Shown here: piece by piece, positions 17,487 to 25,408 of the stretch | How positions within the stretch are numbered: position 1 is the stretch's first letter | How the letters are laid out: each line of letters starts with the position of its first letter | Source: Candidatus Tiamatella sp. | GTDB lineage: Archaea > Thermoproteota > Thermoprotei_A > Sulfolobales > Acidilobaceae | Assembly: GCA_015522645.1 (NCBI GenBank) | Contig: WALV01000027.1 | Span: forward strand, 1 to 52,796 | DNA: 52,796 nt | Reading direction: 5' to 3' | Notes under the pieces: model-generated | What the model saw: the letters and a program-made list of their open reading frames with translations, nothing else | Told to the model about the DNA's origin: nothing | Database searches by the model: none | Translations under genes and position numbers: made by a program

Positions 17487-17837
17487 TTGACTGTGAGGTT
17501 TTATTTTGTAAATGCCTCCCAGTCTATTGTACCGTACTGGTGGAATGGGACAACATGGATCCCGTGTAGTAACTATAGGGTAGTATACAATCATACAGGC
17601 AGTTATGATGGTTATGTTAAGATTACCATATCAAACACGACCTCGCCATCACTAGCAGACTTGACCGGTACACCATTCGGACTAGGCAGCCCTCCGTCTT
17701 CGGCCTCAGTGGGTGGTAATCTGGTTCCGATAAATGGAAATGCATACGGTAATACTGCCTTAATGGTCTTTCTAGTAGCCACAGGTTTCTTAGCGGTAGG
17801 CGCGGTGCTCGTATACACGAGGCCTAAATCCAGCTAA
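17487..17837 (+). CDS. C-terminal fragment of an exported surface protein with membrane anchor
   Basis: A 116-codon frame with no signal peptide. It encodes an exterior-type sequence (YWWNGTTWIPCSNY, GYVKITISNTTSPSLADLTGTPF), then a Ser/Gly/Pro linker, one transmembrane helix (ALMVFLVATGFLAVGAVLVY) and a short basic tail. This is the expected end of an archaeal S-layer-like or surface-attached protein whose N-terminal part is missing. It lies between the two paralogous ATPases, so the original gene was probably cut during rearrangement. TTG 17487 is simply the first possible start; expression as a stand-alone protein is doubtful. Confidence 0.5.
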   Translation: MTVRFYFVNASQSIVPYWWNGTTWIPCSNYRVVYNHTGSYDGYVKITISNTTSPSLADLTGTPFGLGSPPSSASVGGNLVPINGNAYGNTALMVFLVATGFLAVGAVLVYTRPKSS

Positions 17838-17883
17838 TCATCCTTTTTCTCATACAAGCCTGTTTTATGGAATCTTTTTATTT

Positions 17884-17918
17884 CTATAATAGTGATTATA
17901 TAACCGTGGTTATATAAT
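17884..17918 (+). promoter_or_regulatory. Leaderless promoter with 11-bp palindromic operator
   Basis: A TATA element (CTATAAT, 17884-17890) lies about 30 bases before the ATG at 17919, which leaves no room for a leader or Shine-Dalgarno site. Between them is a perfect inverted repeat: ATTATATAACC (17895-17905), spacer GT, GGTTATATAAT (17908-17918). The palindrome ends on the base before the start codon, so a bound protein would block initiation. Confidence 0.6.
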
Positions 17919-19160
17919 ATGAGTTATTGTGTTATCGAGAGAAAAGAATGCAGTGATCTAGCTGGGATTACTGGGTCATTGCTTGTTTACGGTAGGCGTA
18001 AGACTGGTAAAACCTGGCTAGTCCAGCGTTGTGCTAGCTATGATGAGTATATGTTGGTTAGCCGTGAAGGAACATGCTTGATAGGCGATGAATTAAGGGA
18101 GAAGGACTTAGGTGATTGCCTGGAAAGAATAACAAATGTATTGTCGAATGACGGGATCGTTGTAGTAGACGAGTTCCAGCGTATTGCTAGGAAGAGCTGG
18201 ATGGACGCCGTAGCTCATAGGTTAGCAACAGGTAAGGGTAAGCTTATTCTCCTAGGTTCCAGCTACGGTGTTTTAGACAGTATTTTCTCCTCAAATAGCC
18301 CATTGCTTGGATTAGTTGAAGCATACAATGTTGACCTCGCTGATCCATTGGACACTATATCATCGCTTGTTAAATGCGGTGTAGATCCTGCGAGAGCAGT
18401 TAGATGGTTGGGTTTAGCAAGAGATCCATGGATTCTAGGCTTAGTGAAGCCAAGCGGTGATCCAGTGGATATGCTATATCGTCGGGCCAAACAATTAGTC
18501 CCTGTAGCCCCAGGGCTTATTGGAGAGATATTTGCCGAGGAGGGCCGTAGTTTGGCTCGAATTTACGATGCAATACTAAGGCTTCTCGCTAAAGGATACT
18601 GGAATACTAGTCAGTTGGCTCACAGACTTTATAGTAGTGGATTACTCGGAAAACCCGCTCAAACAGCTGTAACTGGATACATTAAAAACCTCGAGAGCAT
18701 GGGCCTGGTCAGAGGAGTAAGACTATGGAAAACTAGAGGGGCCAGGATATATTATAGGCATAGGAGCACTCTCCTCGCTATACTCTACTACATACTTGAT
18801 AGAGTAGACGAGTTAGAGCAGAAGCCTAGCAAAGAATCACTAAGATCAAGATACTACATGGAACTGCAGTTCGATCTAGCAGAACTTTTTGCCAAAATCA
18901 AGAAGCTTAGGCCAGCATATTCAATTACCCTTGAAGGTTGGGACGTTGATATTCTCCTCGTGGATAGTAAAGGTAGGCCGCAATGGGCATACGAAGTCAA
19001 GACAGGATCGCTGAGTAGAGGTGAGGCAAAGAAAATTATAGAGAGAATAAGAGGCCTAGGGATCCCCCGTGTGGGATTTATCAGTTTACAGGAGAAGCCG
19101 TCGATGATGAAGGGTGTTGATGAAGTTTGGGGTCCAACTGAGCTAGTTGGATTATCATAG
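17919..19160 (+). CDS. Archaeal AAA ATPase with winged helix and PD-(D/E)XK-like C-terminus (copy 2)
   Basis: A 413-residue paralogue of the minus-strand ATPase at 16133-17377. It shares Walker A YGRRKTGKTW, Walker B VVDEFQRI, LGSSYGVLDSIFSSNSPLLGLV, the winged-helix segment GYWNTSQLAHRLYSSGLL, the basic KTRGARIYY hairpin and the nuclease-like core WDVDILLVD...YEVKTG. The copies are divergently arranged with starts about 540 bases apart. The transcript is probably leaderless. Function unknown; cell-cycle, mobile-element or stress roles have all been supposed for such families. Confidence 0.85.
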   Translation: MSYCVIERKECSDLAGITGSLLVYGRRKTGKTWLVQRCASYDEYMLVSREGTCLIGDELREKDLGDCLERITNVLSNDGIVVVDEFQRIARKSWMDAVAHRLATGKGKLILLGSSYGVLDSIFSSNSPLLGLVEAYNVDLADPLDTISSLVKCGVDPARAVRWLGLARDPWILGLVKPSGDPVDMLYRRAKQLVPVAPGLIGEIFAEEGRSLARIYDAILRLLAKGYWNTSQLAHRLYSSGLLGKPAQTAVTGYIKNLESMGLVRGVRLWKTRGARIYYRHRSTLLAILYYILDRVDELEQKPSKESLRSRYYMELQFDLAELFAKIKKLRPAYSITLEGWDVDILLVDSKGRPQWAYEVKTGSLSRGEAKKIIERIRGLGIPRVGFISLQEKPSMMKGVDEVWGPTELVGLS

Positions 19161-19252
19161 TGTTACAAAGCTACGGTAAGGAGGGCAATCGCCGAAGGTT
19201 TCTACTACTTCTAGCAGTAGAGATTATGTTATAGATATATTCTCCTGGAAGG

Positions 19253-19296
19253 ATAGCAAATATAGCAAATAAGTTCATGTAGTGTTTATATACTTT
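19253..19296 (+). promoter_or_regulatory. Tandem 9-bp repeat upstream of a TATA box
   Basis: ATAGCAAAT occurs twice without a gap at 19253-19261 and 19262-19270. A good TATA box (TTTATATACTTT, 19285-19296) follows 14 bases on. This would start a leader of about 70 bases for the operon at 19390-21423. Within the leader CGTCAAG (19302-19308) is complementary to CTTGACG (19362-19368). Repeats directly upstream of the TATA box suit an activator. Confidence 0.45.
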
Positions 19297-19389
19297 ACTC
19301 ACGTCAAGTGAATTCGCCTTATAACTTATCAAATCAATTTACATCATCTAAAGCCGAATGGCTTGACGAAACACAAGGTGTAAGAGAAT

Positions 19390-19977
19390 ATGAAAAATAG
19401 AGGAATAGTATTAGCCGCATTAGCGGTAATAATCGTCACATTAGGCATAGCTACATACGCGTATGCAGATAGTAGAATCAGCAATGTAAATGGATACTTA
19501 AATGGGACCATGTCGGATCAATCACATAACCATGAAAGAGGACAGCGTACAATACATAAAGACATGGAAATGCAACAGCATAATAATCGTCAAATGCTAC
19601 GTGATAACCATCATGGTTCAGAAAGGGATATGTGCAACGGATCCAGGTATCATGATATGAATAAAATGAGTGTAGGACTAAACAAAAATCATAACCCTAA
19701 AATTGTGGTTAGCGACGAGTTCCGTCAAAACGTAATAGGGATACTTGAAAGCAATACAACTACTGCGGATCTGATAAACAATGGGTACAATGTGACTATG
19801 ATAAAACCAATTATTCAGGAAGTTGTTAATGGAGACAATACAGTCACATTACATGCTACGGGTGCAATAGTAATACTACATGACAATAGTGGAAACCACC
19901 AAGGGAATGTGAAAATACTTATCGATTTAGAGAACGGTAAGGTAGTTAAGTTATTTGGGAATAACCTAGAGCAGTAA
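19390..19977 (+). CDS. Secreted Met/His-rich protein, probable metal binder
   Basis: A 195-residue protein with an N-terminal signal sequence (hydrophobic run to residue 26, then YAYADS). Residues 40-105 are extraordinarily rich in His, Met, Asn and Asp (SHNHERG, HKDMEMQQHNN, DNHHGSERDMC), the composition of copper or zinc binding segments outside the cell. The remaining C-terminal 90 residues form a small beta-type domain ending VKILIDLENGKVVKLFGN. ATG 19390 is preceded by AAGGTG. First gene of a four-gene same-strand set with another exported protein, a membrane protein and a winged-helix protein; I infer a metal- or redox-related exterior function. Confidence 0.75.
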   Translation: MKNRGIVLAALAVIIVTLGIATYAYADSRISNVNGYLNGTMSDQSHNHERGQRTIHKDMEMQQHNNRQMLRDNHHGSERDMCNGSRYHDMNKMSVGLNKNHNPKIVVSDEFRQNVIGILESNTTTADLINNGYNVTMIKPIIQEVVNGDNTVTLHATGAIVILHDNSGNHQGNVKILIDLENGKVVKLFGNNLEQ

Positions 19978-19996
19978 CTACTATTACAACTCTTTC

Positions 19997-20002
19997 TTTT
20001 TT
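19997..20002 (+). terminator. Short T-run after the Met/His-rich gene
   Basis: Six T residues (with further T's just upstream) 20 bases past the stop; may reduce readthrough into the following genes. Confidence 0.3.
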
Positions 20003-20054
20003 AATAACTTTAATCGAATCTCCAAAAAGGATCTAAAATCGACAGGTGTACTGT

Positions 20055-20525
20055 ATGGATAGATTTAGACTTATATTAGTGGCGCTAATCATCATAGTTG
20101 CAATATCAATGCCTGTTATAGGATACTCAATATACCCAAAGGAGTCCCTTGGAGCTGATATAGAAGGAGGTAGAGCCACGGATATAGCTCCTTTCATAAG
20201 TATTATAGAAGACTCAAGGTACTATATGGGATTGAAATCCTTTGACGGCAAAATAATAGGCATTACACCTCACGGCTTCGTATTGAAATCAGAAGGTAAC
20301 GAGTCAATAATGGTGATGTTGCCGGGCTGTATAATTGTTAACGATAAACCACAGGTGAACCGTTACTTTATACAGGGGTTACTGGGCAAACATGTAACGG
20401 TCAAAGGATACTTGTTCTCCACTCCACACCGTACAATAGTAAAGCCTATCGAAATATTAGCCAACGGTCAAAAAATCATACCAGGACACTGCAAGTATAA
20501 TGACAATCATTCATGGGGCGGATAA
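20055..20525 (+). CDS. Exported small beta-domain (OB-like) protein
   Basis: About 156 residues: an N-terminal membrane/signal segment (FRLILVALIIIVAISMPVIGY) and a compact exterior domain with alternating hydrophobic strands (FDGKIIGITPHGFVLKSEG, HVTVKGYLFSTPHRTIVKPIEI) that resembles an OB-fold. The C-terminus carries HCKYNDNHSW, a possible metal-binding end. ATG 20055 is chosen because AGGTGT lies five bases before it; a GTG at 20046 adds three residues. It follows the Met/His-rich protein and precedes a membrane protein on the same strand. No family recognised. Confidence 0.65.
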   Translation: MDRFRLILVALIIIVAISMPVIGYSIYPKESLGADIEGGRATDIAPFISIIEDSRYYMGLKSFDGKIIGITPHGFVLKSEGNESIMVMLPGCIIVNDKPQVNRYFIQGLLGKHVTVKGYLFSTPHRTIVKPIEILANGQKIIPGHCKYNDNHSWGG

Positions 20526-20591
20526 CCAGCACAACTGGGAAGATAACGAGGACAAATGGATGGACAGATCGCCTTAAGAGGTTAGTGCGTA

Positions 20592-21137
20592 ATGATTGTT
20601 GAAGTAGCTCTCGCATATAAGTTAATATTAATAACGGCAAGTGTTATAGGGTTCATTTCTTTTGGATATATTTCATGGCTTCTCTACAGGATTACTAAGT
20701 TTGGAGCATCAAATTTCGAGTACCCGCTAGGTTTCCTATTTCTCGGACTGAGCCATATATGGGCAATGTTCTTGACTCTTAGTAGCGGAAGAATAACATA
20801 TACCTCTTACATAGCAACATCATCCTTTGCATTCGCAGGCCTACTACTCCTTGCAATACCTAAGAGAAAACGTATTTACTCCCTATTACTGATAGGTATT
20901 CCTATATCACTAGACATTATAACAGGTATAACAGCCATATATGTTGGCAGCCAATTCCACGGAAAAGCCAGAACACTCGTGGGATTGTTAGGATTAATAT
21001 TTTTCCTAAGAGCGAGTGGAGCATTCCTCATTTCGTCACCCTACGGAGCGCCAATACTTGTACTCGCGGAAGTTTCAAGAGCACTGATAGCAGCTGGACT
21101 CGCTGCGTTATACGCGTTGAGCGTTAAAAAGGGGTGA
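20592..21137 (+). CDS. Multi-span membrane protein of unknown function
   Basis: A 181-residue integral membrane protein with about six hydrophobic helices (LILITASVIGFISFGYISWLL, YPLGFLFLGLSHIWAMFLTL and so on) and short basic loops (RRITKF-like, PKRKRIY). His in GLSHIW and aromatic-rich helices leave a heme or metal role open, but there is no known motif. The following gene starts only 10 bases after it, and both probably belong to the transcript begun near 19310. Confidence 0.7.
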   Translation: MIVEVALAYKLILITASVIGFISFGYISWLLYRITKFGASNFEYPLGFLFLGLSHIWAMFLTLSSGRITYTSYIATSSFAFAGLLLLAIPKRKRIYSLLLIGIPISLDIITGITAIYVGSQFHGKARTLVGLLGLIFFLRASGAFLISSPYGAPILVLAEVSRALIAAGLAALYALSVKKG

Positions 21138-21147
21138 CTAATAGGGA

Positions 21148-21423
21148 ATGCCGAAGCGTACACGGATAGAGATTATTCTAGATGTACTCGATAATTTAGC
21201 ACGGTACCCTGATGAGCCTCTGACAAAGATCGCATTATACTCGAATCTACCTTATGATAGACTAGTCAAAATACTGGATTTGCTAGAATCAAAGGATCTG
21301 TTGCGGAAGATAAACGATAACAATAGAATGAGTTACGTGTTCACTGAAAAGGGGAGGGTCCTTCTGAAAGAAATGAAGAGACTCCGATACATATTGAACG
21401 ACTTCGGCCTCGACATATTATAG
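21148..21423 (+). CDS. Winged-helix regulator (HTH_45-like)
   Basis: A 91-residue protein built only of a winged helix: RIEIILDVLDNLARYPDEPLTKIALYSNLPYDRLVKILDLLESKDLL, then a wing ending YVFTEKGRVLLKEMKRL. This is the HTH_45-type archaeal pattern also seen at 27185-27481 in this window. Last gene of the Met/His-rich operon and preceded by GGGGTGA; likely its local regulator. Confidence 0.8.
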   Translation: MPKRTRIEIILDVLDNLARYPDEPLTKIALYSNLPYDRLVKILDLLESKDLLRKINDNNRMSYVFTEKGRVLLKEMKRLRYILNDFGLDIL

Positions 21424-21595
21424 GTGACTATTCGTATATATTAGATCCTAGTAATTTTAGTATAAGGTGTTTAATATTTCCACTTAATAACAGTTGGTTA
21501 CTAATTTTATGCTTTTTACTTTAGGCTTGAGGGTTTGATATCTTAGAGTTAAATAGATATGCTAGAAATTAATATAATAGGAGTTGTTCAAGCTT

Positions 21596-22222
21596 CTATC
21601 CTGTTAAGCCTATGGGTACGGTGAAGTTGAACGCTTCTCCGTTAGCATATCTTCCTTCTATATACAGGTAAACCGGTTTCTCCCCAAGCTCTACGCTGTA
21701 GTAGAGGAATACTGTGCTCGTGGTGTTGGGTCTTATGTTCTTTATCCTATCGTCGCTGAAGGTTGTTGGTATTCTTATGCTGTTGCATAATACGTCTTTA
21801 GGTATTCCTGCCATATAGTCAGAGAATACTGTGTGGTCTTCCGGCCAGATTCTTTTCTTATCGTTTGTTATTAGGTAGAATTCGAGGTGAGCCGGTTGTG
21901 AGCCTTCATTGCTGGTGTTTACCTTGAATAGGTATCCAGTATAGCCATCTAACGGGTAAACATACTCATAGCGAGTTGTATTAATACTGACGTATTCAAC
22001 TGTTCTGATACCCCTTACTTCACTGGCATATAGAATCTTCACCTTCATATGGTCTCCTTCACCGTAATTCACATTGGAACTTGAATTATTTACTGTGCTA
22101 GTTTTCGTGAAGATGTTTCTACCTGTAATACCGAAGATACTGTGATTTCCGTAATGGAGCCATAATCCAGCGGCAGCCAATAATAGGACTAGTATTATGG
22201 TGATGATGGTTGTTTTCCTCAT
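21596..22222 (-). CDS. Exported protein with DUF4352-like immunoglobulin-type domain
   Basis: A 208-residue protein with an N-terminal membrane segment (TTIITIILVLLLAAAGLWL), a Ser/Asn/Thr-rich linker with sequons, and a beta-rich exterior domain. The pattern YLFKVNTSNEGSQPAHLEFYLITNDKKRIWPEDHTVF and a late strand TSTVFLYYSVELGEKPVYLYIEG resemble the DUF4352 (telokin-like) domain of many archaeal surface lipoproteins, though no lipobox is present. Single gene, divergent from the RHH regulator. Role unknown. Confidence 0.65.
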   Translation of the reverse strand: MRKTTIITIILVLLLAAAGLWLHYGNHSIFGITGRNIFTKTSTVNNSSSNVNYGEGDHMKVKILYASEVRGIRTVEYVSINTTRYEYVYPLDGYTGYLFKVNTSNEGSQPAHLEFYLITNDKKRIWPEDHTVFSDYMAGIPKDVLCNSIRIPTTFSDDRIKNIRPNTTSTVFLYYSVELGEKPVYLYIEGRYANGEAFNFTVPIGLTG

Positions 22223-22343
22223 TCCTGTCCACCAATTATTCTGGAGGTATCTCTACTTGTATTTTTCTTTATTCAAGTAAATTCAATCCTGATTGACGGT
22301 GATTCCCTGATGTTTCTATATTAATTGTGCTTGCTAGTTAAAC

Positions 22344-22370
22344 TTATAAGTCTTGTATTACACGTATTAC
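22344..22370 (+). promoter_or_regulatory. TATA box and 7-bp direct repeat before the RHH regulator
   Basis: TTATAA (22344-22349) is followed by GTATTAC at 22355-22361 and again at 22364-22370, a 9-bp period. The pair covers the likely transcription start of the ribbon-helix-helix gene at 22388, a place and form that suit autorepression by the gene product. Confidence 0.4.
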
Positions 22371-22387
22371 AATATGAGGTGGTGGTC

Positions 22388-22879
22388 ATGTCGGAGGACA
22401 AGGAGGAAAAAAAGAAGATATATACAATAAGAGGCATAGACCCTGAAACCTATGAGGCATTCTCAAAACTAGCCAGAGACCTGAACATAAGCATGGGCAG
22501 GCTAATAAGTGAAGCAATGCGTTTAACCATAACACTAGCTGAAACCGGGACAAAAATAGGATTAAAAAAACTAGGGGAGCTGAGCACGATCATACTCAGG
22601 GGAGGGAAGACGGAAACTTATGACGAGAGCGTAGAGGTAGTCACAGGCATAAGGGAACTAGAGGTCTCGAAAACAGACTTGGATGATGCTGAAAAACCCA
22701 TAGTATTCCTTAACCTGAGAAAACTAACCTTCGCCAGCGACATTACATGGGATCTCCTGGATAAGAAGGTTAAGGAAATAAAACTTGTGGACGAAGTAGC
22801 TATACCTCCAAACATACCTAAACTGAAACTGGCGAAGAAATGCATAATGGTGGGACGGATAACTACAACCCCGGAATAA
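22388..22879 (+). CDS. Ribbon-helix-helix (CopG-like) DNA-binding protein with C-terminal domain
   Basis: A 163-residue protein. Residues 12-50 fit an RHH domain: strand YTIRGID, helix PETYEAFSKLARDLN, helix SMGRLISEAMRLTI. The C-terminal 100 residues (repeated short strands such as IVFLNLRKLTFASDITWDL) form an unrecognised domain, perhaps a sensor or oligomerisation unit. ATG 22388 is preferred to the longer TTG 22325 because GAGGTGGTG sits just before it. The gene has its own promoter and no obvious operon partner; its target could be itself or the neighbouring HpaB-like cluster. Confidence 0.7.
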   Translation: MSEDKEEKKKIYTIRGIDPETYEAFSKLARDLNISMGRLISEAMRLTITLAETGTKIGLKKLGELSTIILRGGKTETYDESVEVVTGIRELEVSKTDLDDAEKPIVFLNLRKLTFASDITWDLLDKKVKEIKLVDEVAIPPNIPKLKLAKKCIMVGRITTTPE

Positions 22880-23115
22880 GGAATTCACCTGCAACACTTG
22901 AACCCTAACAAACCCTTCTAACCTTTCATAGCCATACCATAGTAAATCAATGATTCTTATACTATGCTTCCCGTAGAAATTACTTGTAAAACGGGATACA
23001 GTCTCATTGGATGAGTAGACGACAGCTAAATTCCAAGAACTATAATACTATACCATAATATACACAGCGATTCTCTGGGAGAACAATCATGTCTTTCTTT
23101 AATAAGGGAAAAAGA

Positions 23116-24567
23116 TTAGAGCGTGTCTTCCAGTCCTGCAGCATACTTGGCTAGCTTCTTGCTTCCATCATACTTGTACGACCTGTACAATTCTATATAG
23201 CTTGCCTCAATAGAGCCTTCCGCATGAATCATTGCCGTCGTGAACAGTGCGCCGAATGAGGAGAGTAGCTCCTTCAGCAACATGAAGTATTTTGCTCTCT
23301 CTAGAGCGGGAGTATCCTTTCCTACTAGGTATTTATGGAGATATCCCCTTATTTCAGGGTTCTCAAAGTCCTGTAGAGTAGGGACAGTCGCGGCTAAGCC
23401 TCCAGCTACATCTACGAGGTTTTGAATAGCATTGGTGTACTCCGTGTTCGCGAGTAATTTCCCTATGTTAGTCATAATAATGTTCGGAACCACTATCCCG
23501 GTATTATTATCTTTCTGCGCCTCATACGCCGCAGCTATCGCCGATGCTCTCAGCGTCTCTTTGTATCTGATCAAGTTAACGATATCCCTTCTTATATGCG
23601 ATTTATTGTCTACTCCGTTTGCTTCGGCAAGTAGTTTCGCCAGACCAATCATTAGGTCAGCCATTGCCGCTCTATATGATATTGCTGTGAACCTGTGGTA
23701 TGTAGGGAACATTACTGCCATTGCTCCCGCGAACTGCCACTCTCCCGCTAGGAATACTCTTTCCCATGGAACGAAGACATTATCGAGTATTGTCAAAGTC
23801 TCGTTTTCAACGTTCCTCCTGCCCATAATGAAACTCGGGTCCTTGAGAGCTGATTCAACGCCTTTCATGGGTCTAGATATCAGTTTAAGGCCTCTAGTGT
23901 TGGCGGGTATGGCGAATGCTACAGAGTAATCCGCGTCTTTTTCAGTCATATTCCTTGTTGGTATGAATATTATTTCATTTGCAGCTATTGACTGCGTCGT
24001 ATGTACCTTGGCTCCCGATACTATGATTCCATCCTTATTCCTCTCCACTATTCTAACGTAAAGATCTGGGTCACGCTGCTCGTGAGGCCGTAGCGACCTA
24101 TCTCCTTTCACGTCCGTTTGAGCCACTGCTAGTGCTAGATCGTTATTTACAATGTTTTCATAGAACTACATTATGTGATCATAATACTCTGTTCCCATCA
24201 CGGCGTCGAGCTGCTTTGCCACCATCATTATTGCGAATATAGCGTCAGAGCCTATTGCTTTGATTATGTTGAACATCCCTCTACCTAGCCTTGTTGTCTC
24301 ATATATTAGTTCGAATCTCTCCATTAAGTCGTTTGAAGACCTGGGTATTCTATAGAACTTGCTTATCTCACCATACACGGGGTCGTTGTATACAAGCATG
24401 TCTCTATACTTCTCGTCTTGCGCCAGTGAATACAGGTCAGCAGCATGGCTTACCGCTGCTTTAAGGACTTCGTGTGTGGTAACGTCATCTACTTTCTGGC
24501 CGCGGTAATAGATTTCTCTCCCGTCCCTCAGGCTTTGGATGTATTCTTCTCTACTGCGTAAACCCAT
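23116..24567 (-). pseudogene. HpaB/4-hydroxybutyryl-CoA dehydratase family flavoprotein with one in-frame TAG
   Basis: One continuous frame on the minus strand encodes a normal-length (about 483 residue) HpaB-family protein, broken only by TAG at codon 134 (24166-24168) between EYYDHIM and FYENIVNNDLALAVAQTD. Homology-like sequence continues without shift, including TDVKGDRSLRPHEQ and GAKVHTTQS. ATG 24567 has GAGGTGG upstream. Type-1 4-hydroxybutyryl-CoA dehydratases bind 4Fe-4S with Cys99, Cys103, His292 and Cys299; here the CxxxC region reads NIIKAIGSDA, and the His region YHRFTAISYR keeps His but has Tyr and Arg where Cys and Lys belong. This is therefore a type-2/HpaB-like member without the cluster. 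The break may be a true mutation, read-through or a sequencing error. Two fragments (23116-24126 and 24166-24567) would otherwise be called. Confidence 0.8.
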
Positions 24568-24613
24568 GTGATTCCACCTCAAAAGAACAATTAGGGTTAA
24601 AGTTTATAAAAAA

Positions 24614-25408
24614 TCAAGGAAATGTTTTACCCACAATCGAAGGGTCATGTCCCGGTATAATCATTGTTCTCTTCGTAATAGTCAAGGTCTTATAGGAACT
24701 CTCGAACCAGTCTGTTAAGTCTACGTGGAGGCCTATGGGTAGGAACGGTAAGGGAGACGGGGCTAGTGATAGTTTTGCTCCAGCTAGATCAGTGAACTCC
24801 ACGTTCTGCCGTGGCGGCATGATGTTGAAGTAGGTGTAGAAGTGGTCAGATGCGAGAAGATAAGTTCCTTTCTCCGTGTCAACAGCTACTCCTTGGAGGC
24901 CTTTTGTATGTCCTGGGAGCGTGACTACTTTGATTCCCTTAGCTATTTCAGTGTCTCCGTTAACCAATACTAGATCCATGTTTTCTATTTTACTGAGAGC
25001 CGTCTGGTCGTATGTTCCTTTCATATGTGGTGTAGGGTAGTGAGCAAACTCCCATTCTTTCTTCTGTACAATGATACGGGCATTATGGAACAGGTCTACC
25101 GTGGCGACATGGTCGAAGTGAAGGTGTGTCAGTATCAGCGTGTCAACTTCCTCCGGTTTAAGTCCAACCTTTGCTAGAGCTTCTCTAGTCCCTATTTCAC
25201 CGCCTCCCATAGCTGGGAAACCGTGGACTAGGCCGTTCGACCCTGGGGCTTCCATCCCGGCATCCACTACTATTTTTTCATCCGCGCCTGCTATATGCCA
25301 TATGTAGACTCCGCTGGTTACCAGTGTTCTCATGTCTCCCAGGTAGAATGGGACGCCGAGAGGGGCGGCTATACGGGATTGAACTAGGGGGATTATCTTA
25401 TAACTCAC
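24614..25408 (-). CDS. Metallo-beta-lactamase-fold hydrolase
   Basis: A 264-residue binuclear metal hydrolase with the HxHxDH motif in LTHLHFDHVA, a later metal His in LPGHTKGLQG, the bridging Asp in ASDHFYT, and the C-terminal His in IPGHDP. The arrangement resembles the lactonase/N-acyl-homoserine lactonase branch. The GTG start overlaps the preceding ligase stop (GTGA), so it is the second gene of a ligase-hydrolase transcript and probably opens a lactone or hydrolyses a thioester in the same pathway. The HpaB-like gene follows 46 bases on. Confidence 0.85.
   Translation of the reverse strand: MSYKIIPLVQSRIAAPLGVPFYLGDMRTLVTSGVYIWHIAGADEKIVVDAGMEAPGSNGLVHGFPAMGGGEIGTREALAKVGLKPEEVDTLILTHLHFDHVATVDLFHNARIIVQKKEWEFAHYPTPHMKGTYDQTALSKIENMDLVLVNGDTEIAKGIKVVTLPGHTKGLQGVAVDTEKGTYLLASDHFYTYFNIMPPRQNVEFTDLAGAKLSLAPSPLPFLPIGLHVDLTDWFESSYKTLTITKRTMIIPGHDPSIVGKTFP

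Noticed and set aside
23432-23929. 165-codon plus-strand frame opposite the HpaB-like gene
   Set aside because: Shadow of the real frame; hydrophobic composition comes from the complementary strand.
24166-24168. Pyrrolysine at the in-frame TAG
   Set aside because: No pyrrolysine genes are visible, the lineage does not use it as far as known, and TAG is an ordinary stop elsewhere in the window.
23116-24567. Calling the HpaB-like gene a true 4-hydroxybutyryl-CoA dehydratase
   Set aside because: The cluster-binding Cys residues and the Cys-Lys after the active-site His are absent.
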